Position numbers and translations under genes: made by a program
Assembly: GCF_006385575.1 (NCBI RefSeq)
Contig: NZ_CP041040.1
Coordinates: 1,054,001 to 1,118,000 of the forward strand
DNA: 64,000 nt
Source: Microbacterium foliorum
GTDB lineage: Bacteria > Actinomycetota > Actinomycetes > Actinomycetales > Microbacteriaceae
Reading direction: 5' to 3'
In this document: in pieces, positions 18,174 to 27,483 of the stretch
How positions within the stretch are numbered: position 1 is the stretch's first letter
How the letters are laid out: the number at the start of each line of letters is the position of its first letter
Notes under the pieces: model-generated
Seen by the model: only the letters and a program-made list of their open reading frames with translations
The model's database searches: none
What the model was told of the DNA's origin: nothing

Positions 18174-19013
18174 TCAAAGAGTTCCGAACGAGGCCGGCTC
18201 GAGCCCCGAGCCGTGATGCGTGGTCGACAGCAGCCGGCCGTGCGCGCCGAAGGTGAAGTGCGTCGGCACCTCGCCCGATTCGTCGAGTCCGAACAGCACG
18301 CCGTGAGAGCGGATGGCGTTCACGTCGCGGTGGTCGGCGATCGTGACAGACGCGCACGGGATGACCTTCTCGCGCCACGCGAAGACATAGATGCCGGGGC
18401 GCACCTCCCAGACGCTGTTCTCGTCGGTGTCGGCGAGCCCTCGTTCGGGGCCGGCGAGGCACTGCCACGAGTACCAGCGCTCCGACAGGTAGACATGCTC
18501 GTATGCGTGCTCCTCGCTGTAGACCCACTCGACCCGGCGGCCGATGAGCGTCGTGCTCGTCGCGGGCTCGGTGCCCGTCACGGTCGCGCCCTCGATCGTG
18601 CTCGGAGCGAAGACGTGCTGCACGCGGGTGCGTCCTTGCTCGGGTGCAGGCAGGATCACCGAGATGACGGCGAGGGCGCGCCCGTGGCGGAGATCGACGA
18701 CCAGCGACACGGCCTCGTTCGGCAGGTAGCTGTGGTGGAACTGCACGAAGTACAGCTCGTCGTCGACCTCGAAGGCCTCGTAGTCGTCGGTGTCGGATGC
18801 CGGTGCTGTGGAGTCCTCGGCACCCGGGCGGTAGTCCCACGTGACCGTGGTGTCGGCGAACCGGTGCGAGATGCGGGTTCCCCCGGCATCCACGACCGTG
18901 ATCTCCTGGCCGCTCAGCGCGGTCGTATGCGGGGCCTTGTTCGCGTCGAAACCGGGGGCCAGGCCCTCAAGAGGAAGCCAGGTGGAGGTGTCGGCGGGAT
19001 TCAGGGTCGTCAT
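18174..19013 (-). CDS. MoaF-family protein (first of two in the window)
   Basis: A 279-residue protein that I place in the MoaF family from the conserved block AYEHVYLSERWYSWQCLAG followed by GLADTD. The family name recalls a supposed molybdopterin role, but the founding gene belongs to the monoamine (moa/mao) regulon of Klebsiella. The fold is probably a lipocalin-like barrel; no catalytic residues or signal peptide are visible. AAGGAG precedes the ATG. It lies between an amino-acid/amine permease and an amidohydrolase. A paralogue at 30030-30821 sits in a second transporter operon, suggesting a general role with amine-type substrates. Confidence 0.75.
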   Translation of the reverse strand: MTTLNPADTSTWLPLEGLAPGFDANKAPHTTALSGQEITVVDAGGTRISHRFADTTVTWDYRPGAEDSTAPASDTDDYEAFEVDDELYFVQFHHSYLPNEAVSLVVDLRHGRALAVISVILPAPEQGRTRVQHVFAPSTIEGATVTGTEPATSTTLIGRRVEWVYSEEHAYEHVYLSERWYSWQCLAGPERGLADTDENSVWEVRPGIYVFAWREKVIPCASVTIADHRDVNAIRSHGVLFGLDESGEVPTHFTFGAHGRLLSTTHHGSGLEPASFGTL

Positions 19014-19046
19014 GTCTCTCCTTGATGGGGTGGGGGTGGGGGAGCG

Positions 19047-20504
19047 TCAGCGATCGCTGAATCGCTCGAGGTCGGATGCGAGGCCCTCGTACACCGCGGG
19101 CCTGGAGCGCTTGAGATAGGCGCCGTAGACGATGCCGCCGATGAGAGCCACCACCAGCAGCAGCGGCATGAGGCGGATGGCGAGCTCTTCGGATCCGGCG
19201 ACGATGTTGAAGTTCACGATCGCGAGCACCGAGATCGCTGCGATGCCGAGGAATCCGATGCCCGGAGCGATGAACGTGCTCCACCACCGCGGGTCGCCGG
19301 AACGACGGAAGTAGACGACGATCGAGATCGCTGCGAGTCCCTGCAGGATCAGCACGCTCAGGGTGCCGAAGCCGAGCATGGCCGGCACCAGGGTGAGGAT
19401 GGGGTCGGCGCCGGCGATCGCGAAGATGACCGCCACGATCGCTGCGAAAGAGGCCTGCACGATGCCTGCGAGCTGCGGGGCGCCGTTGCGGCGCGTACGG
19501 GCGAGAGCATGCGGAAGGATCCGCGAGCGACCGAGAGAGTAGAGGTAGCGCGTCGCGGAGTTGTGGAACGCGAGCATCGCCGCGAACAGGCTGACGAGCA
19601 GCAGGATCATCATCACCGTGGTCAGCGGACCGCCGAGGTACTGCTGCGAGAGGGTGAAGATGAGGTCACCCGTCGGCAGGTGCTCGAGAGCCGTGGCCTG
19701 TGCCTGCGCGACGCCCGTCGCGCTCACGACGGCCCACGTGGTGACGCCCAGGATCACGCCGATCGCGATGATCGAGGTGTAGGTCGCGCGAGGGATGGTG
19801 CGCAGCGGTTGCTTCGCCTCCTCGCTGAACAGGGCAGTCGCCTCGAACCCGAGGAAGCCCGTCGCGGCGAGGAGCAGGCCGATCGGCAGCGAACCCGAGA
19901 ACACCGCTTCGGGGCTGAACGCGGCCACGTCGTAGCCGGTCTGCACGAGCACCGAGACGTCGAAGACGACGAGCATCAGCACCTCCAGCACGAGGCAGAC
20001 GCCGAGGATCTTCGACGAGAAGTCCACGCCGACGCGTGCGAGCACGAAGCAGACGATGATCGACAGCAGACCCCAGATCAGCCAGTGCACGTCGAGCCCC
20101 GTGAGGTCGCGGATGATGTTCTGCATGAAGAAGCCGCTGGTGCCGATCGTGCCGACCACGAAGAAGTTGTAGCCGAGTGTGGCGATGAGGCCGGCGATGA
20201 GACCGCCCGTACGGCCGAGTCCCTTCACGACGAAGGCGTAGAAGCCTCCGGCGTTCACGAGCTGCTTCGACATCTGCGCGTAGCCCACGGCGAAGAGCAG
20301 CAGGATCGCGGCGACCAGGAAGAAGGCCATCGGTGTGCCGCCACCGTTTCCGAGGGCGATCGCCAGGGAGGCGACGACCACGATGCCGGTCAGCGGCGCG
20401 ACAGCCGCGAGGACGAGGAAGACGATTCCGGCGACGCCCAGCGCGCCGGGTCGAAGAGAGGTGTGGTCGTGCTGCGTCGTGGACGCAGATATCGGGTCTG
20501 CCAC
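19047..20504 (-). CDS. APC-superfamily amino acid/amine permease
   Basis: A 485-residue, about 12-helix transporter. The first-helix motif GALGVAGIVFLVLAAVAPLTG and the substrate segment LVNAGGFYAFVVKGLGR are characteristic of APC members, with GFLGFEATALFSEEAKQP in helix 6. It starts with GTG at 20504, with AAAGGA about seven bases upstream. It is the first gene of an operon with a MoaF-like protein and an amidohydrolase and is divergent from two SDR genes across 244 bases. It probably imports an amine or amino acid; specificity cannot be read. Confidence 0.9.
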   Translation of the reverse strand: MADPISASTTQHDHTSLRPGALGVAGIVFLVLAAVAPLTGIVVVASLAIALGNGGGTPMAFFLVAAILLLFAVGYAQMSKQLVNAGGFYAFVVKGLGRTGGLIAGLIATLGYNFFVVGTIGTSGFFMQNIIRDLTGLDVHWLIWGLLSIIVCFVLARVGVDFSSKILGVCLVLEVLMLVVFDVSVLVQTGYDVAAFSPEAVFSGSLPIGLLLAATGFLGFEATALFSEEAKQPLRTIPRATYTSIIAIGVILGVTTWAVVSATGVAQAQATALEHLPTGDLIFTLSQQYLGGPLTTVMMILLLVSLFAAMLAFHNSATRYLYSLGRSRILPHALARTRRNGAPQLAGIVQASFAAIVAVIFAIAGADPILTLVPAMLGFGTLSVLILQGLAAISIVVYFRRSGDPRWWSTFIAPGIGFLGIAAISVLAIVNFNIVAGSEELAIRLMPLLLVVALIGGIVYGAYLKRSRPAVYEGLASDLERFSDR

Positions 20505-20748
20505 GTCGATTCCTTTGCTCGGTGACTGCTGTGTCGAACGGCATCGACGACGAGGGGGGATCGTCGATAGAGCGAGTCTGCTCGCGCCGGGAGGCCGGCG
20601 GTTGACCCTGAGCGAAGGACGATGGTGCCAGCGCGCACAGCCGTCGCGGGAGTGTTTCGGGGCGACGATCGGCAGAGCAGGATGACCGTGATGACACCGC
20701 CGTCCTCACCGAGCGCCGCCGGCGCAGCGACGGAGTCTCAGGGAGATC

Positions 20749-21495
20749 ATGGACCTGCAGCTGAGCGGCACCACGGCTCTGATCACGGGAGCAGCGAGCG
20801 GCATCGGGCGGGCGACCGCCCTCGCGCTCGCCGCAGAAGGGGTGCGGGTGGCGCTGCTCGATCGGGATGCTGCCGCGCTCGATGAGACGGCACACGAATG
20901 CCGTGACGCCGTGGTCCGCGTGGTGGATGTCACCGACGAGGCACAGGTGGCGGATGCGGTCTCGACCTCCGTCGAGGAGCTCGGTGGGCTGGATGCGGTC
21001 GTCTGCTGCGCCGGAATCTCGGGCCCGGTCGGGTCGTCGATCGAGGAGATCTCCCTGCTCGACTGGAATGCGGTCTTCGCGGTCAACGTCACGGGGGCTT
21101 TCCTGGTCGTCGCGCAGGCGCGTCCCGCACTGCGCGCGTCGGCGGCCGCATCCGTCGTGCTGCTGGCGAGCGACTCCGCGTTCGTGTCGTCGCGGGGCAT
21201 GGCAGCGTACTGCGCATCGAAGGCGGCCCTCGTGCAGCTGGGGCGGTCATTGTCTGTGGACCTTGCGGGCGAGGGCATCAGGGTGAACTCGGTGGCGCCG
21301 TCGATCGTCGACACCCCGATGAGCCGGGGCGACCTGGGTGCCGAGGCGTTCGTCGATCCGTCGTTCGCGGTGCAGACGCCGGAGGATGTCGCCTCGCATG
21401 TGCTGTATCTCGTCTCTCCGCGCAGCAGAGCGATCAACGGCACGACGATCCTCAGCGACTTCGGGTACTCGGCCCGGTCAGGATTCCCCGCCTGA
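20749..21495 (+). CDS. SDR-family oxidoreductase
   Basis: A 248-residue classical short-chain dehydrogenase. The cofactor motif TGAASGIG is near residues 12-19, CCAGISGP follows strand 4, and catalytic Tyr154 and Lys158 are in YCASKAA. The end of the protein (INGTTILSDFGYSA) is a standard SDR C-terminus. The substrate is unknown. It is followed 52 bases later by a second SDR gene in the same direction, so both probably act on the same pathway as the divergent permease operon. Confidence 0.9.
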   Translation: MDLQLSGTTALITGAASGIGRATALALAAEGVRVALLDRDAAALDETAHECRDAVVRVVDVTDEAQVADAVSTSVEELGGLDAVVCCAGISGPVGSSIEEISLLDWNAVFAVNVTGAFLVVAQARPALRASAAASVVLLASDSAFVSSRGMAAYCASKAALVQLGRSLSVDLAGEGIRVNSVAPSIVDTPMSRGDLGAEAFVDPSFAVQTPEDVASHVLYLVSPRSRAINGTTILSDFGYSARSGFPA

Positions 21496-21547
21496 TGACC
21501 TCGGGGCGACCGGATGGCGCGCGAGCGCACCAGGAACAGGAGAAGAC

Positions 21548-22363
21548 ATGGGAATAGCAGTCGGATCGACGGTCTCGGGACGCGTCGTCGTCATCACCGG
21601 CGGCGGAACCGGCATCGGTGCGGCGATCGCCGAACGGTATGCCGCAGAGGGAGCGCACGTCGTCGTGGTCGGGCGGCGGCCTGAGCCGCTGCGCGCCGTG
21701 GCGGATGCGGTGGGCGCTCACCCGATCATCGCGGACGCCGCCGACACGGCATCCGCCCAGGCTGCGGTGGCCGAGGTGCTCGCGACGTTCGGGCGGCTCG
21801 ACGTGCTGGTCGCGAACGCCGGTGGACACGGCTTCTCACCCGTCGCCGACACCGACGACGACAGCTGGGATGCGGCGATCCGCGCCAACCTCACCACGGC
21901 GTTCGTCATGGCGAGAGAGGCATTGCCGTCGTTGATCGAGGCGAAGGGGCAGATCGTGATCGTATCGTCGCTCGCCGGTCTCTTCGCGGGGCCTTCTGTG
22001 GCCGGATACACGGTGGGCAAGCACGCTCTGATCGGCCTGACGCGGACCCTCGCCCGCGACTACGGGCGACGCGGTGTGCGGGTCAACGCGGTGTGTCCCG
22101 GGTGGGTGCAGACGCCGATGGCGGACGACGAGATGGACGAGTTCGCCACGCAGGCCGGGCTCGGTTCGCGCGAAGAGGCGTATGCGACGGTGACGGCGGA
22201 TGTGCCGTTGCAGCGGCCGGCTCGGCCGGCCGAGATCGCGTCGGTCGTGCGGTTTCTCGGGTCGGGGGAGTCGTCGTACGTCACGGGTGCCGTGATCGTG
22301 GCGGACGGCGGATCCCACGTGGTCGACCTGCCGACGATCGCGTTCGATCGGGCGGGGATGTGA
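21548..22363 (+). CDS. SDR-family oxidoreductase
   Basis: A 271-residue classical SDR. TGGGTGIG binds the cofactor, VANAGGHG follows, and Tyr154/Lys158 form the active pair in GYTVGKHAL. The C-terminus reads GSGESSYVTGAVIVADGG. AGGAG shortly before the ATG at 21548 excludes the longer in-frame ORF. The two SDRs share only family motifs, so they are not a recent duplication. A likely pair of alcohol/ketone dehydrogenases; the substrate is not visible. Confidence 0.9.
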   Translation: MGIAVGSTVSGRVVVITGGGTGIGAAIAERYAAEGAHVVVVGRRPEPLRAVADAVGAHPIIADAADTASAQAAVAEVLATFGRLDVLVANAGGHGFSPVADTDDDSWDAAIRANLTTAFVMAREALPSLIEAKGQIVIVSSLAGLFAGPSVAGYTVGKHALIGLTRTLARDYGRRGVRVNAVCPGWVQTPMADDEMDEFATQAGLGSREEAYATVTADVPLQRPARPAEIASVVRFLGSGESSYVTGAVIVADGGSHVVDLPTIAFDRAGM

Positions 22364-22548
22364 AGGGTCTTCTGTTCGCTCTCGGTCCTGAGGTGCCGTC
22401 GCTCTGCTGCCTGACTCGCTGTCTCTCCGCGCCTCGTGCGACGACTCGCGCTGCATAATTCCGGTAGGCCGAGATACTCGCGCTGATCTGGGGTAAAAGC
22501 GGCCTGTTTTGGTCCGTGAATGTCGGTGGTCCTGGGTTGACTAGGGGT

Positions 22549-24165
22549 ATGAACAGCACCACGGAGCTTCTGGATCGGGTCATCGCTGACCTGGATGCGG
22601 TGCTGTCCGATGATGCGCTGGCGGGGCTGAGCGATGCGGAGCGGGTCGCGGTGTTGCAGGGTGCGGGGGCGGCGTTCCGGCGTGCCGAGGCGGTCATCGT
22701 CGAGACGGTTGCGACGGCTGACATGGGTGACTTCGCCCATTCGGCGGGTTGTCGGGGGCTGAATGAGTTGTTGCAGCGGACGCTGTTGGTGGATGTGCGG
22801 GGTGCGAGCCGGGTCGACAGGGTGGTCGATCTGGTGCGGCGGCCGTTGAGTCTGGCGGGGGAGAGGATGCCGGCGCGGTGGTCGGAGATGCGGCTGGCGC
22901 TGTTGGACGGGGTGATCGGTGTCGCGGGGTTTCTGGCGGCGACGGGTCCGATCGAGCGGGTGTGGGACCGGCTCACGGTCGAGCAGCGGTTGGCGGCCGA
23001 TGTGGCGTTGGCGGGGTGTGCGCGCGGTCACGGCCTCGATAGGGGGCCCGACGAGGACCCGGATGTCGACGAGGTCCCGGATGCGACCGGTCCGTCACCG
23101 ACGGTGCAGGACTTGAAGGGCCTGGCGGAGGATCTCGCGTCGATGTTCGATCCGGATGGTGAGGAGCCGAAGGACGAGGACGCGCGGCGTCGTCGGGGGA
23201 TCACGATCGGCCGGTTGAAAGATGGCATGCATGCGATCCGCGGGTACCTGACCCCGGATGCGGCCGCGCAACTGCAGGTGATCATGGATGCGATGCTCAA
23301 CCCGAAGGGCGACGGGCCGCCCATGCCGGGAGTGTTCTTCGCCCCGAGCGCCGATGCCGAGGCCGATTCTCCCGATACGGAGTCTCGCGACGCCGACTTT
23401 TCGGGTGCTGACGCGGACGTGGACGTGGATGCGGATCCGGAGGAGACTGATCCGTTCAATTCCGATCCGCGGTGTGTGCTCGATGACCGCACCGCGGCGC
23501 AGAAGCGCCACGACGCCCTGACCGCAGCTCTCGGGATCGCTGCCCGACACAAGGACATGCCCACCCTCGGTGGCGCATCACCGGTCGTCGTCGTGACCGT
23601 CGACGCGAAAGACCTCGCCACCCACACCGCTCATGCCACCGGTGCCGCCTTCGGAGGCGCCGCCTTCGGAGCCGCTGGGGGCGGAGCGAGTGGAGTGAGC
23701 GGCAATGGTGGGTGGGCGACGATCCCCGGATCCGGCGCCCATGTGCCCGTCTCGGTGGCGGCGCAGGTCGCGTGCTCGGGAGCGATCCAGCGGGTACTCA
23801 TGGACGAGGGGCGCATCATCGGGATCATGACCACGGATCGGGTGTTCACGGTGCATCAGCGGCGGGCGATCATCGCCCGTGACAAGGAGTGCCTGATCCC
23901 CGGATGCCACGTGCCGGCGCCCTGGTGTGAGATCCACCACGTCACCGAACACGCACGTGGTGGGCCCACGCACACGGACAACGGTGTGCCGTTGTGCTGG
24001 TGGCATCACCGATCCCTGGGCACGTCGGGGTGGGAGATCCGCATGAACGGGGGCCTCCCGCAGGTGCGCGGACCGGCATGGTGGGACCCCGAACAGCGAT
24101 GGCGCACCCCTCGACTCAGCGCAGCGCAAGTGAACCTTCCCGCGCGCCTCGCCCGCACCGGATGA
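22549..24165 (+). CDS. DUF222 protein with C-terminal HNH nuclease domain
   Basis: A 538-residue member of the 13E12-type family, found in several copies in many actinobacterial genomes. Residues 1 to about 260 form the helical DUF222 region. The middle is acidic and repetitive (DADVDVDADPEE), followed by a Gly/Ala stretch (GAAFGGAAFGAAGGG). The C-terminal HNH domain has CLIPGCHVPAPWCEIHHV and HTDNGVPLCWWHHR. The biological role of the family is unknown. The start at 22549 (MNSTTELLD) is chosen on family resemblance; the SD is close (AGGGG). Base composition and wobble differ slightly from neighbours (more TTG and GTG codons at the 5' end), in keeping with a mobile history. Confidence 0.88.
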   Translation: MNSTTELLDRVIADLDAVLSDDALAGLSDAERVAVLQGAGAAFRRAEAVIVETVATADMGDFAHSAGCRGLNELLQRTLLVDVRGASRVDRVVDLVRRPLSLAGERMPARWSEMRLALLDGVIGVAGFLAATGPIERVWDRLTVEQRLAADVALAGCARGHGLDRGPDEDPDVDEVPDATGPSPTVQDLKGLAEDLASMFDPDGEEPKDEDARRRRGITIGRLKDGMHAIRGYLTPDAAAQLQVIMDAMLNPKGDGPPMPGVFFAPSADAEADSPDTESRDADFSGADADVDVDADPEETDPFNSDPRCVLDDRTAAQKRHDALTAALGIAARHKDMPTLGGASPVVVVTVDAKDLATHTAHATGAAFGGAAFGAAGGGASGVSGNGGWATIPGSGAHVPVSVAAQVACSGAIQRVLMDEGRIIGIMTTDRVFTVHQRRAIIARDKECLIPGCHVPAPWCEIHHVTEHARGGPTHTDNGVPLCWWHHRSLGTSGWEIRMNGGLPQVRGPAWWDPEQRWRTPRLSAAQVNLPARLARTG

Positions 24166-24324
24166 CACGGGCGAGATCAACCACATCGTCACGAACAGTT
24201 CGCGTGCGCTTCAACGGCACACCGTCGAGCGCTACGCGGAGAGCCACCGATGCGTAGGGCCTCACCGTGTCATCGAAACGACGTCATCACCGCATCCCCG
24301 ATGTGGCGGGCCCACGCCACCGCG

Positions 24325-24975
24325 TCACCGAACGGTGAGCTCGAACCCGTCAGCGGTCGGCACCACGCCGACCTGCGTGAGGTCGTCGACGTGGAAGGTC
24401 GGCTGATGAGACGTCGCGTGAGAGCCCACGCCGATCACCCGCATCCCTGCGGCATGGGCGGCCTGGATACCCGCGCCCGAGTCCTCGAACACCACGCAGT
24501 CGGCAGGGTCGACGCCGAGCAGCTTTGCGCCGAGCAGGAAGCCCTCGGGGTCCGGCTTGGATGCCGACACGTTCTCCGCGGTCACGGTCAGCGACGGCAC
24601 CGCGAGTCCGGCCTGTCCCATGCGGGCGTTCATCAGCGTCACGTCGGCAGAGGTGACGATCGCATGAGGGTAGGGGAGCAGAGCCTCGAGCAGCACGTCG
24701 GCGCCCTCGATCGCGATAACGCCGTCGACGTCCTTGCTCTCGTTCGCCAGCATCACGGCGTTCTCTCGGATGTTGATCTCGTGATCCCGCTCGGGAAGCA
24801 TGATCGCCATGCTCTGATGTCCCTGGCGACCGTGCACCACGCTCAGCACCGTCGAGGGATCGATTCCGTGCGGCGCGGCCCACGCCAGCCACAGACGCTC
24901 CACGACGGCGGTCGAATCGACGAGAGTGCCGTCCATGTCGAGCAGGACGGCGCGGGCGCTGATGGTCTCGGTCAT
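24325..24975 (-). CDS. HAD-superfamily sugar-phosphate phosphatase
   Basis: A 216-residue HAD hydrolase. Motif I with the nucleophile Asp is LLDMDGTLVDS, motif II is AIVTSADV, motif III Lys is in SASKPDPEGF, and motif IV is VFEDSGAG. The small helical cap and length match the DOG1/YfbT-type hexose or hexitol phosphatases (beta-phosphoglucomutase subgroup, here with DMDGTL rather than the mutase signature). It is a single gene between the DUF222 gene and the ABC importer operon, with no clear operon partner. Confidence 0.88.
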   Translation of the reverse strand: MTETISARAVLLDMDGTLVDSTAVVERLWLAWAAPHGIDPSTVLSVVHGRQGHQSMAIMLPERDHEINIRENAVMLANESKDVDGVIAIEGADVLLEALLPYPHAIVTSADVTLMNARMGQAGLAVPSLTVTAENVSASKPDPEGFLLGAKLLGVDPADCVVFEDSGAGIQAAHAAGMRVIGVGSHATSHQPTFHVDDLTQVGVVPTADGFELTVR

Positions 24976-25021
24976 CCCCTCAGGCTACTGCGCAGCATCC
25001 GAAGTCCGAGGCGAGACCGTC

Positions 25022-25714
25022 TCACCCACCGAGGTAGGCGCGATGCAGCAGCTGCGAATCCTCCTTCAACGCCTCGGCCGTACCCTGGAATGAGACACGG
25101 CCGCCGGCGACCACCACGGCCTCGCGAGCCAGGCCGAGGGCGAGCTGCGTGAACTGCTCCACGAGCAGCACGCCGACCCCGGACTCGGCGATCGACTTCA
25201 CGATCGGCATGAGCCGCATGAAGACCACAGGCGCGAGCCCGAGCGACATCTCATCGATCAGCAGGATCCGTGGGTTCGCGGCGAACGCACGGGCGAGCAC
25301 GACCATCTGCTGCTCGCCACCCGACAGCAGAGCGGTGGGCGAGTCGATGCGCTTCTCCAGCTCAGGGAACTGCGCGAGCGCAGCATCGAGTTCCGCAGGC
25401 GTCCGCGCGGTGAGCGAGATGTTCTCGCGCACCGTCAGCGACGGGAACACGGCCCGCCCCTGCTCGATGTGCACGATCCCACGGCGAGCCCTCGACACCC
25501 GGGACAGCCTGTCGATCGGCTCGCCGTCGAGCATGAGTGACCCCGCGGAGTGCGGGGTCACGCCCGACACCGATTCGATCAGGCTCGTCTTGCCCGCCCC
25601 GTTCGGGCCCACCAGCGCCAGCACTTCGCCACCTCGCACCGTCAATGACACATCCGAGATCACCGGACCCGCACCGCGGCTGACCGTCACCCCTTGCAGC
25701 ACCAGTTCGCTCAC
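25022..25714 (-). CDS. livF: HAAT ABC transporter ATPase, LivF type
   Basis: A 230-residue ATP-binding subunit. Walker A is GPNGAGKTS, the LivF-type signature is LLSGGEQQMVVLARA, and Walker B reads ILLIDEMSLGL. It powers import of branched-chain amino acids or related compounds. The GTG at 25714 overlaps the stop of the LivM-LivG fusion by four bases. It is the last gene of livK-livH-livMG-livF. The operon context (MoaF-like, SnoaL-like and AraC/FeaR-like genes upstream) argues for an amine or aromatic substrate rather than leucine. Confidence 0.9.
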   Translation of the reverse strand: MSELVLQGVTVSRGAGPVISDVSLTVRGGEVLALVGPNGAGKTSLIESVSGVTPHSAGSLMLDGEPIDRLSRVSRARRGIVHIEQGRAVFPSLTVRENISLTARTPAELDAALAQFPELEKRIDSPTALLSGGEQQMVVLARAFAANPRILLIDEMSLGLAPVVFMRLMPIVKSIAESGVGVLLVEQFTQLALGLAREAVVVAGGRVSFQGTAEALKEDSQLLHRAYLGG

Positions 25715-27483
25715 TTCAGCAGCTCCGTCTCTCCCATGTACGCCTTCACGACCGCAGGGTTCGCGAGCACCTCGGCCTGCGGCCCGCTCGCCAGCACCCG
25801 GCCGAAGTCGAGCACGGTGAGCGTCGGGCAGACCGAGCGCACCAGATCCAGGTCGTGCTCGATGATGATCAGCGCCACGCCGTAGCGCGCGGGCAGCTCT
25901 CGCAGTCGCGCGGCGAGAGCGAGGTGCTCGTCGTGCGACAGGCCGGCCGCCGGTTCGTCGAGGATCAGCAGACGCGGCCGGGAGATCACGTTGGCCGCCA
26001 CCTCGACCAACCGTCTGGTACCGACATCGACACTCGAGAGACGGGCACCCGCCGAAGGGCACCCGAAGAACTCCAGGACCTCGTCGATGTCGGATGCCGC
26101 CAGTCGCCGCCGCGCGACGAACCTCACGTATGCGCCGACGGTGAGCGACGGCGGCACCCTGTCCTGCTGGAAGGTCCGGCGCAGCCCGAGTCGTGCGCGT
26201 CGCGTCGGCGAGAGACCGGCCAGGTCGCGATCTCCGAGCAGCACCCGACCGCCGTGCTTCGGCAGGAAGCCGCTGATGGCATCGACGAAGGTCGACTTGC
26301 CCGCTCCGTTCGGACCGATGAGCCCCATGATCGACGCCGCGGGCACCTGGAACGACACGTCGTCGAGGGCCTTCAGAGCCCCGAACTGCACCGTGAGTCC
26401 CTCGACCGTGAGCACGGGTGCGCCGTCCAGCGCGCGCTCGTCGACGGTCGCGGTGGTCGTGGTCGTGATGGCCACGTCACCTGCATCGGCATCCGCAGGC
26501 AACGCCGTCAGTGTCGCCGACGCCGTCTTGCGATCCGCGCGCTTCCAGATGAGAGTGCGGATGCCCTGCCCGAGGTTGGTCCCGCTGGTGATCGCCTGCA
26601 CACCGAGCACGCCGAAGACGACGAACGCCCAGTCCTGCGGCACGCCCCAGCGCTTGAGCAACTCGGGCACGAGCACCCAGAGGATGCCGCCGAGGAACGC
26701 CATGTCGATCAGGTGCGCTCCTGACATGACGGCGAGGACGTACAGGGCGAGTGACTGCAGCGGGGTGAAGCTCGATGCGAACGGCAACTGCACCTGACCG
26801 GCGAGCAGCCCACCGGCGATGCCTCCGAGCGCAGCCGAGACGGCGAAAGCGGTGAGCTTCGCGCTCTGCACACTCTGGCCTGCGGCCGCGGTGCCGCGTT
26901 CCGAGAAGGCGACGGCCTTCCAGCTCGAGCCCCACCGTCCGCGCTGCAGGAAGAACACGCCCACCGCGCAGACGGCGAGCACCACAACCGACAGGAAGAA
27001 GAACTCGCGGTCGTTCGAGAACATCGTGGGGCGCTCGACCGCCGTGCCGTCGGCAGACCCGGGGAACTGGATCTGTACGAGGGTGACATCTGCGGCAGCG
27101 GCGAAGCCCAGCGTGACGACCGCGAGGTTGACACCGCGCAGCCGCAGCGCCGGAAGCCCGACGAGGATGCCGACGAGGCCGGCGGCGATGCCACCCAGCA
27201 CGAGCCAGACGACGAAGCCGCCCGGTGCCTGCATGACGTTCAGCAGAGACACGATCCAGGCACCCACCGCGGCGAACGTGAGCTGGCACAGCGCGATCAT
27301 GCCGGCCGAGCCGGTGACGATGCCGAGGCCCAGGATGGCGATCGCCGCGACGACCGCGCTGATCGCGAGGAACACGAAGTAACCCGGGAGGGCCGCGCTC
27401 AGGATGGCGCCCGCTCCCACCGCGGCGATGGCGACGGCCAGAGGCCAGGACAGACGGAACCAGGGACGGTCAGCGAGCGGCAT
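25711..27483 (-). CDS. Fused HAAT permease-ATPase (LivM + LivG)
   Basis: A 590-residue fusion. Residues 1 to about 310 are the LivM permease (about nine helices, ALRLRGVNLAVVTLGFAAA). After a 40-residue Thr/Ala-rich linker (ITTTTTATVDER), residues about 352-590 are the LivG ATPase with GPNGAGKST (near 388), LSPTRRARLGLRRTFQ and LLILDEPAAGLS. The usual ABC signature is replaced by VDVGTRRLVEVA. A good SD (GGAGG) precedes the ATG at 27483, which overlaps livH by 14 bases. Such fusions are known in actinobacteria and hold the pore and one ATPase at 1:1. Confidence 0.9.
   Translation of the reverse strand: MPLADRPWFRLSWPLAVAIAAVGAGAILSAALPGYFVFLAISAVVAAIAILGLGIVTGSAGMIALCQLTFAAVGAWIVSLLNVMQAPGGFVVWLVLGGIAAGLVGILVGLPALRLRGVNLAVVTLGFAAAADVTLVQIQFPGSADGTAVERPTMFSNDREFFFLSVVVLAVCAVGVFFLQRGRWGSSWKAVAFSERGTAAAGQSVQSAKLTAFAVSAALGGIAGGLLAGQVQLPFASSFTPLQSLALYVLAVMSGAHLIDMAFLGGILWVLVPELLKRWGVPQDWAFVVFGVLGVQAITSGTNLGQGIRTLIWKRADRKTASATLTALPADADAGDVAITTTTTATVDERALDGAPVLTVEGLTVQFGALKALDDVSFQVPAASIMGLIGPNGAGKSTFVDAISGFLPKHGGRVLLGDRDLAGLSPTRRARLGLRRTFQQDRVPPSLTVGAYVRFVARRRLAASDIDEVLEFFGCPSAGARLSSVDVGTRRLVEVAANVISRPRLLILDEPAAGLSHDEHLALAARLRELPARYGVALIIIEHDLDLVRSVCPTLTVLDFGRVLASGPQAEVLANPAVVKAYMGETELLK

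Noticed and set aside
18174..19013. Molybdenum cofactor biosynthesis function for the MoaF-like genes
   Set aside because: No moa, mob or moe genes are nearby and the neighbours are amine/amide genes, so the family name is not taken as a function.
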